Positions 24,101 to 32,862 of a DNA stretch of 64,000 bases are shown piece after piece. How positions within the stretch are numbered: position 1 is the first letter of the stretch; every line of letters starts with the position of its first letter. Under the pieces are notes generated by a model. It saw only the letters and a program-made list of their open reading frames with translations. It had not been told where the DNA came from and ran no database searches. Both the position numbers and the translations under genes were made by a program. The stretch is from Phallusia mammillata (Eukaryota; Chordata; Ascidiacea; Phlebobranchia; Ascidiidae), in the NCBI GenBank assembly GCA_003260075.1, contig QLIY01000067.1, forward strand, positions 216,129 through 280,128, read 5' to 3'.

Positions 24101-24835
24101 CGCCAGACAACAAATTGAGGTGCACTATAAAATCAGTCATTCCTGTGTTTTGTTTGCATTCCCAATTGTATTTTCATTGGTTTATTTAAACTGTCATTTT
24201 TGCACGTACTGTGGTTCATGGTTTGTAGTAACGCCTTGTCAGTCATTTTTCATGCGGATATATAGTATAATAGTCTAAATTTTGAAGCGCCTAAAAACCT
24301 TGAATTTGTGACAATATGATTAAGCAATATATGCATTAATATACAAATGACAATAAAATTCAGATTTTTAGTCAAACTGTAAAACCATATCCAATATAAT
24401 ATAAAAAAATGAAATTGCAATATTGACGATTTAGACTTTAAGCAACTCTAGTTTTTGTGTTTGGAAGTTCTGGAATTTAAATGTTGTCAAGTGGTAAACA
24501 TGTGCAAATAATACTACAAAAGTACATTTTGCAAAGTCTAAATGGCAGTATAAGTAAGGCAAAACAAAGAAAAAAGTCTGTGATATACCAGGTAAATTAA
24601 AAAAATAGATTAGGTCAAGATACAAATGGTACATATTTAATAACCTTTGGACATCAGATGACAGTAAATTCACCAAACTCCACAGAAAGTCCTCACTTCC
24701 AGAATCACCCAGAAACCTGTAAATTGCCTTCTCTTTGTTGTCATTGATTTCTTCCACTAACCGGTCCAAACAGCTTTGCTGGGTTGCTTGTTTTGAAGAA
24801 AGCAAGTCTTCAAAATAATTTCTGCCAGACGACAT
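5975..24835 (-). CDS. Armadillo-repeat plus fibronectin type III protein, at least 22 exons
   Basis: Phase-consistent exons, 5' to 3': 24835-24645, 23389-23281, 22911-22840, 22488-22358, 22293-22193, 21041-20947, 20593-20394, 19648-19539, 17915-17757, 17038-16898, 14283-14218 (5' end lost at a G run), 13663-13517, 12843-12647, 11590-11387, 11124-10948, 10884-10782, 9337-9133, 8799-8615, 8007-7809, 6961-6822, 6490-6418 and 6152-5975 (cut by a C run). The total is at least about 1,065 residues. Residues 1-370 are armadillo repeats (NAAYVIGSLAET, NAAGTLGTLAET, KNACFAVSCLA, AAWFSAMTLRTMSSH). A short helix (ELNEEIQKTINQL) leads into three FN3 domains, with VKWKAME, FAWNPPERANG and VTWNPPSVPLG B-strand tryptophans. 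The remaining 500 residues are basic and Ser/Thr-rich with no domain I recognise. No signal peptide or membrane segment is evident, so it is probably cytoplasmic. I do not recognise a named orthologue. The 3' end converges on WDR6 and the stop codon is not visible. Confidence 0.85.
6250..6310 (-). repeat. Second partial copy of the last ARM-FN3 exon
   Basis: Bases 6250-6310 repeat the 5' part of the exon at 6092-6152, with the same CTGCAG acceptor and only small differences. A C run at 6240-6249 marks the join. It is probably the other haplotype. Confidence 0.75.
6675..6817. repeat. Near-copy of 6524-6664
   Basis: After the C run at 6665, the block beginning CACCGCCGAGCATATGC repeats with a handful of substitutions. 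It is an intronic segment between the two 3'-most ARM-FN3 introns. It holds no gene. Confidence 0.8.
7008..7260 (-). mobile_element. Degenerate tRNA-derived SINE copy
   Basis: The order of recognisable blocks matches the better-preserved copy at 43597-43866: a TCCTC-GT-GGGCAA start, AATGC-TTATGCTCA, GCTTAAG-TTCTTGCT, and the AACTTTGTGAACAAAA-GCG part of a reversed tRNA-like head. It sits in an ARM-FN3 intron and is old. Confidence 0.55.
7291..7411 (-). repeat. Second copy of an ARM-FN3 exon (5' part)
   Basis: This repeats the 5' portion of the exon at 6822-6961, with a few silent or conservative differences, up to the acceptor. The C run at 7281 truncates its 3' portion. It is the start of a larger repeated block, 7291-7700 against 6850-7280. 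Confidence 0.8.
7432..7700 (-). mobile_element. Second assembly copy of the same SINE
   Basis: This is nearly identical to 7008-7260 and lies inside the same duplicated block, so it is probably the other allele of one insertion rather than an independent one. Confidence 0.55.
9369..10080. repeat. Scrambled extra copies of the 8780-9360 region
   Basis: Four joins (9360, 9591, 9709, 9837) restart pieces already present at 8780-9360. 9601-9693 repeats the 5' part of the ARM-FN3 exon 9133-9337, and 9965-10080 repeats its 3' part. The pieces end in a C run of 56. The order cannot be a simple tandem duplication; it looks like contig ends placed side by side. Confidence 0.8.
10080..10135. repeat. 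56-base C run
   Basis: An uninterrupted C run directly follows a truncated exon copy and joins unrelated intron sequence. It is probably filler rather than genomic sequence. Confidence 0.8.
10304..10487. mobile_element. MITE with CAGTAAACCTCGGTTAA terminal inverted repeats
   Basis: The left end CAGTAAACCTCGGTTAA and the right end TTAACCGAGGTTTACTG are exact inverted complements. The element is 184 bp and non-coding. CAGTA-type ends and this length suggest a pogo/Tc1-like non-autonomous element. Related copies lie at 19165-19331 and 34479-34633. Confidence 0.8.
10602..10702 (-). repeat. Second copy of the ARM-FN3 exon 10782-10884
   Basis: The same reading frame and donor are present, with a few substitutions, cut at its 5' end by the C run at 10703. 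It is probably allelic. Confidence 0.8.
11633..11800 (-). repeat. Second copy of an ARM-FN3 exon 5' part (coding 11633-11766)
   Basis: This matches 11458-11623, including the acceptor and the VCAITSEG reading frame, with substitutions such as C/A in the Arg-rich part. It is cut at its 3' end by the C run at 11624. Confidence 0.8.
12063..12138. repeat. 76-base C run between two copies of one intron segment
   Basis: About 100 bp on the left (11963-12062) recur on the right (12139-12238) with few changes. The run is therefore a join mark. The Gly-rich frame it appears to open is meaningless. Confidence 0.85.
12273..12345 (-). tRNA. tRNA-like gene or pseudogene, 73 nt
   Basis: On the minus strand it starts GCCTGTG and ends CGCAGGC, giving a 7-bp acceptor stem with one G-U. 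It has TA, then GCTC-AGTTGGTA-GAGC as D arm and A box, and a TTCGAAT T loop with B box GGTTCGAATCC. The anticodon stem is GAGTC/GACTC around CCGGAAA. Position 33 is C instead of T, there is one extra base before the anticodon stem, and the T stem has a mismatch. GGA would read as Ser, but the long variable arm expected of tRNA-Ser is absent. It is therefore likely a pseudogene or SINE head. A truncated copy lies at 12434-12463. Confidence 0.55.
13848..14114. repeat. Two near-identical 128-bp intron copies around a G run
   Basis: 13848-13975 and 13986-14114 differ by a few bases. The interval is an ARM-FN3 intron and no gene is seen in it. Confidence 0.85.
14402..14503. repeat. Copy of 13330-13431
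   Basis: The block starting GAAAACTTTGTTGCGAC is present at 13330, bounded by an N and a G run, and again here in continuous context. It shows that the N at 13329 and the run at 13432 delimit a displaced fragment. Confidence 0.85.
14526..14753. mobile_element. hAT-type MITE, family A
   Basis: The ends CAGTGGTACCTAAC and GGTTGGGAACCACTG form imperfect inverted repeats. The 8-bp flanks ATATAAAG and GTATAAAG match at 7 of 8, as for a hAT target duplication. Its interior is the inverted relative of the element at 40977-41207. Confidence 0.8.
14762..16897. other. ARM-FN3 intron without recognised genes
   Basis: This is a 2.6-kb intron between the exon ending at 16898 and the exon at 14283. Short open frames here have no domain, no splice context and no conservation signal visible to me. 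Confidence 0.5.
17656..17762. repeat. Three copies of a 33-bp unit carrying a splice donor
   Basis: On the minus strand the end of the FN3 exon (GATG|GTACGTCACTGCCTC) is followed by two more units of the form GATG/GGTG|GTAGGTCACTGCCTC, 33 bp apart. Each unit recreates a donor-like GTRNGT site. The period is a multiple of three, but the first intronic unit has an in-frame stop, so use of a downstream donor would truncate the protein. Confidence 0.7.
17944..18671. repeat. Degenerate TCGAGT-rich minisatellite
   Basis: Repeats of roughly 30-36 bp built from GTCGAGTTTTTGTCAGCAATGACTCGAGTAAA-like blocks fill about 700 bp of an ARM-FN3 intron. Two G-run joins (18309, 18518) repeat parts of it. Array length is therefore unreliable, but the internal repetition exists within uninterrupted stretches. 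Confidence 0.75.
19165..19331. mobile_element. Degenerate pogo-like MITE
   Basis: CAATAAAACTCGGTTAATCCGGA and the far end GGTTTTAATCGAGGTTTCTA are diverged versions of the terminal repeats of the 10304-10487 element. Internal blocks such as GGCAAGG/ACTAAT and ACAAATCATTTG are shared. Confidence 0.65.
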
Positions 24836-25871
24836 TGCATAATAACATGCGCCTGCAACTCATGAGAAGACTATTTTCAACTTGACGGCTTGTAGTAGTG
24901 TCTGGGTGTCATTTCGTTTCTCCTAAGGTTTAAACTTTCTAATTCACAAGATACAAACGTCCCTGAATTTCGCTTCACTTTACAGGTGGCTTCGATTTTT
25001 ACCATGGCGACTTTAAAAATCGATGCCAATCTTCTGCGCCATCTTGCGGTTTGATTGAAAAGGAAAACACAAAACCTGGTAAAAAGAGCAAATCAGATGC
25101 CAATCATAATCAATTTATAAAATCGGTAAAATATCACATTAAATCAGTTTTTACATACTGCAGATAATGTTGATTAACACAAAGTGTATGTTTAAAATAC
25201 GGTATTTTTTTGGCAAAAATGTTAATAAAACGAATCTTAACTTTTCCCATATACTGTTGCAGTCAAGGATTGTTTATTAAAAGTCAATAATTTTCAAAAC
25301 ATTTTTGTTGTATTTTATTTATTTACTAAGTTCCGCATTAATGATCTTTTATGGTCACATGACTCATTGATAAGTAAAGCATTCGGTGAAATACCATTGT
25401 TGATGCAAATTGATCGAAATTCTTAAATAATTTGCAAAACCTGTATGCAAGTTGTCAGTTGCTAATTGCTATAAAGCTTTATTCAATCACCTTAAAACAG
25501 AGCTTCTTAAAAGTGCGGATCTATATAATGTATGAGCTAGTCGAACGACTATCGCTTTAAATGTGGCAATTATTTCGTAATTTTCTCCACGTTGACAATT
25601 AGTGCGGTCCTTATAAAGTCCAGATAACTGTCCTTGTTTGCGATTTTGTGTGATTTAGCGGCCAAATTCCTTTTTAGATACCTATTAGAAGTTGCGAACA
25701 CAATATTGAATCAATTCAATTAAACGTTTTTTTTTTGTTTAACTAAGCTGACCACAAAAGAGTAACAAAAAGTACATCTGTCATGTATAACACAATAAAA
25801 TGCCAACAACCGAATTTTTTTACAGATAGTCAGACATCATTGTTAAAAATTGTAAAATCTGATTAAATGAA
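24836..25871. promoter_or_regulatory. Divergent intergenic region
   Basis: About 1.04 kb separates the start codons of the ARM-FN3 gene (-) and the first CRAL-TRIO gene (+), so both promoters must lie here or share elements. A TTTTTTTTACAG acceptor-like site at 25813-25825 lies about 45 bp before the CRAL-TRIO start. It could close a 5' UTR intron or receive a trans-spliced leader. I see no clear TATA box assignable to either gene. Confidence 0.45.
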
Positions 25872-26720
25872 ATGTGTGATATAAAGCGGTATGAATGTTC
25901 GCTGAGTCCGGCATTACTGGAGAAAGCTGCATTGGAACTAAATGAACCCACAGATAATGAAAAACGATTGCAAGCTATCGACAAACTCAGGAGCTCATTT
26001 AGCACTGAAAAATATGGTCCACTTGTGAGAAGCGATGATGCTTTTATTTTGCGGTTTCTTCGAGCCAAAAAGTTTAAACACGAAAAAGCACTAAAGTGTC
26101 TGCAAAATTATCATATGTTGCACAAAGACTTGAAGGAGGTGTTTGTCAAAGTCCGCAACCCTGTATCTCTCCAGTCGATCATGGACTCTGGGGTGTTTTA
26201 TGTTGCAGAAGGCACCACAGATGACGGAGTAACGGTTATTATATACAGACCGGGATTGCTTGATCCTAAAAGTGATATCTACAACATTGTAGCCTATTTT
26301 ATCCTCTGCATTGAAGTTTTACTAGAAAGTGAAGAATACCAAATCTGTGGTAACTCTACTGTTGAAGACTTGAAAAACTTTAATCTAAAGTTGATAACCA
26401 AACTGTCGCCAAGTGCTCTGAAAAAGATGAATTCTATTTGGCAAGATGCAATGCCTGTGCGCTTTAAAACATTGCATGTTTTGCATGAGGGTAAAGTCTT
26501 TGATGTGCTCTTTGCCCTGTTCAAACCATTCATGAAAAACAAGATTATAAAACGGATCAGAATGCATGGAACAAGATACAATGAAATGTTTAAAGATATA
26601 AACCCAAACTTGATTCCACCTTACATTGGCGGAACTGGCCCAGAACCAGATGTAGCAAATAGAAATTGGTGTGACAAAATAAAGGACAAACTCTGCAACA
26701 TTTATTCTAGTGAAAAGTAA
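25872..26720 (+). CDS. CRAL-TRIO (alpha-TTP/RLBP1-like) protein 1, intronless
   Basis: This 282-residue protein has the typical length of alpha-tocopherol transfer, cellular retinaldehyde-binding and clavesin proteins. These cytosolic carriers hold one hydrophobic ligand in a Sec14 fold and exchange it at phosphoinositide membranes. An N-terminal helical CRAL-TRIO-N domain (LRFLRAKKFKHEKAL) precedes the lipid-binding domain, with WQDAMPVRFKTLHVL and KRIRMHG, the latter matching the basic phosphoinositide-contacting helix of alpha-TTP. The end is PPYIGGTGPEP, where relatives have EYGG. There is no intron in the CDS. An ATG five bases upstream (25867) opens a 5-codon frame that overlaps this start and may damp translation. 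Ligand is unknown. Confidence 0.93.
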   Translation: MCDIKRYECSLSPALLEKAALELNEPTDNEKRLQAIDKLRSSFSTEKYGPLVRSDDAFILRFLRAKKFKHEKALKCLQNYHMLHKDLKEVFVKVRNPVSLQSIMDSGVFYVAEGTTDDGVTVIIYRPGLLDPKSDIYNIVAYFILCIEVLLESEEYQICGNSTVEDLKNFNLKLITKLSPSALKKMNSIWQDAMPVRFKTLHVLHEGKVFDVLFALFKPFMKNKIIKRIRMHGTRYNEMFKDINPNLIPPYIGGTGPEPDVANRNWCDKIKDKLCNIYSSEK

Positions 26721-27826
26721 AATTTGCTTAGTTCTTACGTAAACTATTTAGCGATGGTAAAAAATTATTAGTTCATTGTACAGAATTTGTTTACTATAAT
26801 AAGATGCTGTAGTCTTAGACTTTTCTTTCATATTTAGTGGGATATGAATATTTCTTGTTAAAATGAACATAAAAGGTCATAATACATAAAAATTCATGAA
26901 AGTGGTATATATCGTACTTAATACAGAATTTAATTTCAACAAAGTGAAGTGTTAAACTTGTTTGTGTCTGTGTTTACATTTTGCTGTGATGACAGGCTGG
27001 TCAATCATTTACCAGCGTTTACCAAGTTCATTGTGCTAAAGTTTATTGTGAGTTTCACCACTTTTTCTTTGCACCAGTCATTGCAGAATATTTGTCTAAT
27101 CACCGGGCTTTGTCTGTTTTGTGTCTGTTAAGGTTATTATTAGAAGGTATCATGTAAACAGTTTTATTTTAGTAACATTTAAAGTAATTACTTATGACCA
27201 GGTGTCTGCATTTCTGTTTTGTTTGGCAATTTGTGCAATACTTAGTTCCTATTATTTGTATGTGCAAGACATTATAATGTGTCAGATGCAGAAAAAACTC
27301 TGCAAACTTTTTGTTGCTGAAAAGTGTGCTACATATTTACTTTGGATGTCCTATGGTTCTGTAATATGGCTCTGTTGTTCCAAACCAACTTTGTATATGT
27401 CTGTGTTGTTACTACTGTGGTTTTTGCAATACTGCTATAGTATTTTAGCAATATTGCTGTTGTATATATTTAACTAAATGTAGTTGTTTACCTAGTGTTT
27501 ATGTAAAATACACAAGACGTTATTTTTTGTTTTAATGAAAACATCCCATCATTATTATATATATCCAGTTTTAAAACGTGTACCTCAAAAAATGTTCCAT
27601 TTTCTAATAGCTGTGAAATGTTGTCTAATTTACTTCTAATATCTATTTGTTTGTATTATTTTATACCATTCCTTATTCAGACTATTCAGTTTCACAGCAA
27701 AATCTTGTGTTAAATTTACCTAAATGTGTATTATATTGTTAAATAATAATGGTTTATATTGCACAGAATTGTTTTGTCCTTCATTAGTTAGGCTGTATAA
27801 CTTGTTGTGCATGAAAATATATAAAT
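26721..27826. other. Intergenic region between CRAL-TRIO genes 1 and 2
   Basis: AT-rich sequence without domains or repeats I can name. A 118-codon hydrophobic frame (27121-27477) begins with GTG, is Leu/Tyr/Cys-rich as expected of T-rich DNA, and is not called. Confidence 0.5.
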
Positions 27827-28660
27827 ATGGAAGAACGTTATCACTTTACATTGAGTGATGAATTGTTGGAAAAAGCTGTGAAAGAACTCCATGAACCTAG
27901 AGATGACGAGGGAAGATGGGAAGCAATTGACAAGCTACGAGAAAGTTATGATTCTGAGAAATACGGCCCCCTCATCCGGTCTGATGATGCTTTTCTTTTA
28001 AGATTTCTACGAGCAAAAAAGTTTTCCCAGGAAAAGTCTTTAAACATGTTACAGAACTATCATAAAGTCCAGAAGCAGTACAAGGATGTTTTTGTGAAGG
28101 TTTCGAATCCAGCACTTATCCGACCGATTGTAGAACAAGGTGCTTTATTAATGCTTGACGGCAACACCAAGCAGGGTGCATGTTGCTTGTTTTACAGAAC
28201 TGGGCTGTTGGATCCAAACGCAGATCCGTGGGATCTTACAGCCTATGGCATCATGTGTATGGAAAAAATGCTTGAGAATGAGCAATACCAGATATGTGGC
28301 ATGGAAATTATTGAAGATTTTGCCGACTTTAGTCTCACTCTTCTGGCTAAAATGTCAACCTCTGTCTCAAAAATGAAGGGTGCCATGCAAGATGCAATGC
28401 CTTGCCGTATACGTGGCATTCATATACTCAACGAGGGCACTGTATTTGATTTGCTGATGGCAATTGCAAGGCCATTTATGAGGAAAAAGATCCTAGATCG
28501 TATTCATGTCTATGGTGCCAAGTATGAGTTGATGCACAAGCATATTAGCCCTGCTATTTTACCACCATATTTAGGTGGAACTGGTCCAGAACCTTCTGTT
28601 TTGTCAGAAAAATGGATTGATATTCTTACAGAAGATATGACCCAAGATACTCCTTTGTAA
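27827..28660 (+). CDS. CRAL-TRIO (alpha-TTP/RLBP1-like) protein 2, intronless
   Basis: This 277-residue paralogue of the preceding gene has the same architecture: LRFLRAKKFSQEKSL in the N-terminal domain, MQDAMPCRIRGIHIL, KKILDRIHVYG and PPYLGGTGPEPS. It has Asp in the basic helix where copies 1, 3 and 4 have Lys, and DPWDLTAYGIMCMEKMLENEQ resembles copies 3 and 4 rather than 1. It probably binds a hydrophobic ligand in the cytosol; differences lining the pocket suggest the paralogues differ in ligand or expression. Confidence 0.93.
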   Translation: MEERYHFTLSDELLEKAVKELHEPRDDEGRWEAIDKLRESYDSEKYGPLIRSDDAFLLRFLRAKKFSQEKSLNMLQNYHKVQKQYKDVFVKVSNPALIRPIVEQGALLMLDGNTKQGACCLFYRTGLLDPNADPWDLTAYGIMCMEKMLENEQYQICGMEIIEDFADFSLTLLAKMSTSVSKMKGAMQDAMPCRIRGIHILNEGTVFDLLMAIARPFMRKKILDRIHVYGAKYELMHKHISPAILPPYLGGTGPEPSVLSEKWIDILTEDMTQDTPL

Positions 28661-30234
28661 ATGAACAAAATATTGGTATAAAATCTAATAACTGAATTTG
28701 TTTACTGTGTAAAATTTGAATGTAGTAATATTTTGCCAATTTGTTGGTCAAATTTCTGATGTATTTTAAGTTTCTACCCTAATTTTTACCAAATTTAGAA
28801 CTTTTTACTTAAAATCTATTTAAAATATTCTACCAACAGATCATAGTTGATCTAACAATGCATCTTTAGCCATTTTGGGCAATTTGTTTTATGTGTTATC
28901 ATCACTGCTTAGCTTGTATAATATTTGCACTGCTTGCCTTAGATTACTGTTTAATATTTACTGAAATATAATCTATGCATAATATTTTGCAATTTAATCA
29001 AGTTTCTGTCGTGTTTCTATATCGCTTTAATTATGGTGGACTGAGCCATGCAAGATATAAGTGTTGTTATTTTGGATACCTGTAACTGTTCCAGTCATTT
29101 AAGTAATGCCTAGGGGTGTGCAACCTGCAGCCCACATGCCAATTGGGTAAAGGTTATATGGCCTTCAGAGACGCTTGGATTTCAAATGTACTGGCAAACG
29201 AGTCCAATGATTATTTATTTTTGAGCAGATCAATGCGCCTGGTGCTGTTTTTATGTGACCTGACAATAATATGGCTAGAATCAAATGCGAATTTTCCTTG
29301 TTAACTCAATATGGGCACATTTGGTATGCAACAAAGTAAAACCACCTTGAGTTTTATAAAGGTGCGAACCGCGATCTAATCATGGCAATTGTATTTGGCC
29401 CCACAGTGACAAAGGTTGGGGGGGGGGGTCCTAGCCTAATTTAGGATGTGAAAATCTTTCTACCTTTATATAACTTGGTAGTTTTGTCATGCTAACCTGC
29501 CTTTGGTGAAAGTCAAAATTATTATTCCTGAAAGAATGTAAGAATATAAGGTTGGGGATGTGTTATAATAATACCCAGAACAGCAACTACCATTTGGCGA
29601 AACATAATTCGCACATTTTTACAGTGTTGCTTATTGAGTGCTTACCTGTTTACTGTGATTTATATTTGTACAATATGTTTTATGCAATCACTGTTTAGAT
29701 TTAAGTGGCTTCTTTAGTAGTAATCATGGTTCTTAAATGCAATATTTTTTCATTTTGCAGATTATAAGTTACTGGATTGCTTAAATTAGTAACATTTTAA
29801 ACTTAATTTGGACACAGAAAAACAGGTATGTTTGGATATGATATGCAAACTATTGATTTTATGACATTTGAAAAGACTGGATTTTTAAATTTTCTATTAC
29901 AGAAAAAGTTTACATGATGTGTATTCTTGTACTTACTCAAGGGGTTCAGACTGTTTTACAATAATTTCAGTTATTATTTGGCCAAAATAGTTTAAAAATT
30001 GATTAATGATGTATTGTGGCAACCGTTATTTAATTTTGCTCTTCTAAAACATTATCGAAAGTATCATTTCTTCTCTCTATTTTTTGCTACTTGCCTCTAA
30101 AATAAGTGTAAAATTTTGTTTGTAAAAAAACAGTGGCCTGTGCAGTGCTGTTCTGTAATTATATATAATATGATTATATATAATACAGCTTGTAATTAAA
30201 TATTTATAAGGTTTTTTCCTTTTTTGCAGCACCA
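28661..30234. other. Intergenic region before CRAL-TRIO gene 3
   Basis: It holds one end of a hAT-like repeat at about 29112 (AGGGGTGTGCAACCT, with the expected partner GGTTG at the G run 29419) and otherwise AT-rich sequence. Immediately before the next start codon, TTTTTTCCTTTTTTGCAG|CACCAATG (30212-30237) is a strong 3' splice site five bases from the ATG. Confidence 0.5.
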
Positions 30235-31071
30235 ATGTCTGAAAGGTACAAATGTACTCTAAGTCCTGAGCTTTTGGAGAAAGCAGTCACTGAGTTGAAT
30301 GAACCAAGAGACAACGCTGAGCGGTTAAAAGCCATTGATGAACTAAAAGCAAATTATAAAGAATCAAAATATGGACCATTAGTTAACAGCAGTGATGGTT
30401 TTCTCCTACGTTTCCTAAGAGCTAAAAAATTTGACCAGAAAAAGGCCTTAAATGCACTGCACAACTATCATGACACCAGGAATAACTTTAAAGAGGTTTT
30501 TGACAAAGTGAATAACCCAGTTTTGTTAAAAGATGTGTGGAATTGTGGTGTTATGGTCGCCATTGAGGGTGCTGGCAAAGACGGGTCTTGCGTTGTATTA
30601 GAACGTGCCGGAAAAATACAGCGAGGCATGGATGTCTACGATCTAACAGCCTATGGTGTATTAATGATGGAAAAACTGCTTGAAAATGAACAAAATCAGA
30701 TATGTGGCATGCAAAGTGTCGATGACTTAGCTGATTTCAACATAAGCATTCTCACAAAAGTTTCACCGGTAGCTCTATCAAGAATGAATGCAATTTGGCA
30801 AGATGCTATGCCACTGCGTATTAAGGCAATGCACATGTTTAACGAAGGCACTTTCATGGACGTACTAATGGGTTTACTGAGGCTTATGCTAAAGGAGAAA
30901 TTAATGAAGAGAATCCATTTGTATGGCAAAGACCCATCAAAGATGACAGATTTTATTGACCCAACCAAGTTACCCCCTTCGTTTGGGGGTACTGGACCCC
31001 CGGTTGATGAAATTATTGAAACTTGGAATGAACGAATGTCTGAAGCATGGTCTGAGGACACCCATTTGTGA
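30235..31071 (+). CDS. CRAL-TRIO (alpha-TTP/RLBP1-like) protein 3, uninterrupted CDS
   Basis: A 278-residue member of the array with LLRFLRAKKFDQKKAL, IWQDAMPLRIKAMHMF, KEKLMKRIHLYG and PPSFGGTGPP. It is very close to copy 4, so these two are probably the youngest duplicates. The pocket region (KVSPVALSRMNAIWQDAMPLR) is shared with copy 4. The CDS has no intron, but an excellent acceptor (TTTTTTGCAG) ends at 30229, so the mRNA probably has a 5' UTR intron or is an SL trans-splicing target. Confidence 0.94.
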   Translation: MSERYKCTLSPELLEKAVTELNEPRDNAERLKAIDELKANYKESKYGPLVNSSDGFLLRFLRAKKFDQKKALNALHNYHDTRNNFKEVFDKVNNPVLLKDVWNCGVMVAIEGAGKDGSCVVLERAGKIQRGMDVYDLTAYGVLMMEKLLENEQNQICGMQSVDDLADFNISILTKVSPVALSRMNAIWQDAMPLRIKAMHMFNEGTFMDVLMGLLRLMLKEKLMKRIHLYGKDPSKMTDFIDPTKLPPSFGGTGPPVDEIIETWNERMSEAWSEDTHL

Positions 31072-31490
31072 ATTGGGAAAGTATATGTGATATATGTAGT
31101 ATGATGCTTGTTTGTGCAATCATTTTTGAGCTGGTAAAATTGAGTTCTAGGCATTTGCACTTGTTTCAGGGAGATTTTTGTTATATTGTACAAAATAATT
31201 ATATTATTTTTAAGGTTTGAAAACAGTAAAGATCTCCAGTGTAATTTATTTTAGGTCAAATATGAAACCTAAAATGAAATTTCGATGATTTTAAATTCTA
31301 TGCAGGCACAAATGATTTGATACAATAATATGAATTATGCATTTGCATTTGCCAGACAGTAGAATCTGTTTGGTCACAACTACTGCTGGCCATTGCTATT
31401 TTTTGTGTTTCAACTGCTGGGCATTGCTGATTTTTTGCGTTTAAATTAATCAACAATACATTTTTCTGAATATGAATCCTAGGGGGGGGG

Positions 31491-31576
31491 GAGGTACTGG
31501 GCCCCCGATTGATGAAATTATTGAAACTTGGAATGAACGAATGTCCGAGGCATGGTCTGAGGACACCCGTTTGTGA
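31491..31576 (+). pseudogene. C-terminal fragment of a CRAL-TRIO gene 3-like copy
   Basis: The last 28 codons and stop of a gene 3-like sequence, with substitutions (Pro-Pro-Ile-Asp for Pro-Pro-Val-Asp, and Thr-Arg-Leu for Thr-His-Leu), directly follow a G run at 31482. The following 3' flank also resembles that of gene 3, but with more change than most haplotype copies here. It is either a highly diverged allele or the remnant of a fifth gene. Confidence 0.6.
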
Positions 31577-32862
31577 CCTGTGAAGGCATATATATATATC
31601 CTATGTAGTATGATGCTTGTTTGTGCAATCATTTTTGAGCTGACAAAATTGAGTTCCGGGCATTTGCAATTGTTTGAGGGAGGTTTTTGTTGAATTATAT
31701 AAAAAAAGTTATTTTTTTTCAGGTTTAAAAACCAAAAAGAGTTCCTTTCGGTATGTAATTTGTTTTAGGTCCAATATGAAACCTAAAATGAAATTTCTAC
31801 GACTTCTGATTCTAAGCACTCACAAATGGTAGAATGACTTGATAAAAAACATATATCATTCATTTGCATTCATTGGCCAGTAGTATCTGTGTGGTCACCA
31901 CTACTGCTTGCCATTGCAATTTTTGTGTGTTTAAACTGCTAGGCATTGCTGATTTTGTTGTATTTAAGCTACTGGGCAATATTTTTTTCTGAATTGAAAT
32001 TTGCACAAGGGTTGTTCCAATGCCTATATGCTGTAGTATGAATTACTGTTGCTTAATCACGCCATAAGTGAAGGTATTGTTTTATTTAGTATATATACAA
32101 TGTTGATGCAAGTATAACTTGGCACTTGGTAACCAAAACGTAAATGCATCACTAGCTCAACTCAGGATAAAATCTAGTTCACAATTGTACTTTGTTTGGT
32201 GCACTTTGAGGTGCCACTTTTTTTTCCTGTTTCTTGCTATATTTTTTGCAATGTTCATCTGTACAGGGGGGGGGGGTGAAATTTCTATGATTTCAAATTT
32301 TATGCATGCACAAATGGTAGAATGACTTGATAAAAAAACTTGAATCATACATTTGTGTTGGCCAGTAGAATCTGTTAAGTCACAACTACTGCTTGCCACT
32401 GCTATTTTTTGTGTTTCAACTGCTAGGCATCGCTATTTTTTGCTTTTAAACTACTGGACAATTAAGTTTTCCGAATTGAAATTTGCTTAAGTGTTGTTCC
32501 AATGCCTATATGTTATAGTTGAAACGAAATGAATTAATTACGGTAGCTAAATCAAGCCATAAATGAAGGTATTGTTTTGTTTATTGTGTATTATAAATGC
32601 AAGTATAACTTGGCATTTGGTAACCAAAACGTAAATTCACCACTAGCTCAACTCATGATAAAATCTAGTTCACAATTATACTGTGTTTGGTGCACTTTGA
32701 GGTGCCACTTTTTTTCCTGTTTCTTGCTATATTTTTTGCAATGTTCATCTGTACAGGCTGGTATGTTGCTGACATGTTTACTATATGTCAGTTATGTTTA
32801 GAATTTTTTTCTAAGCAGGTTTTAGCTAGTTTTTGTTGTACTGTAATTGTGTTGTGTTAAGT
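31577..32862. repeat. Repeated 3' flank between CRAL-TRIO genes 3 and 4
   Basis: Three similar versions of one 3'-flank sequence (blocks such as CATTGCTATTTTTTGTGTTTCAACTGCTAGGCAT, AACCAAAACGTAAAT and TTGGTGCACTTTGAGGTGCCAC) lie at about 31240-31440, 31770-32260 and 32275-32760. One G-run join (32267) lies inside. No coding sequence is seen. Confidence 0.65.

Noticed and set aside
27121-27477. 118-residue hydrophobic membrane protein
   Set aside because: It begins with GTG, has no splice or promoter context, and its Leu/Cys/Tyr bias follows from T-rich DNA.
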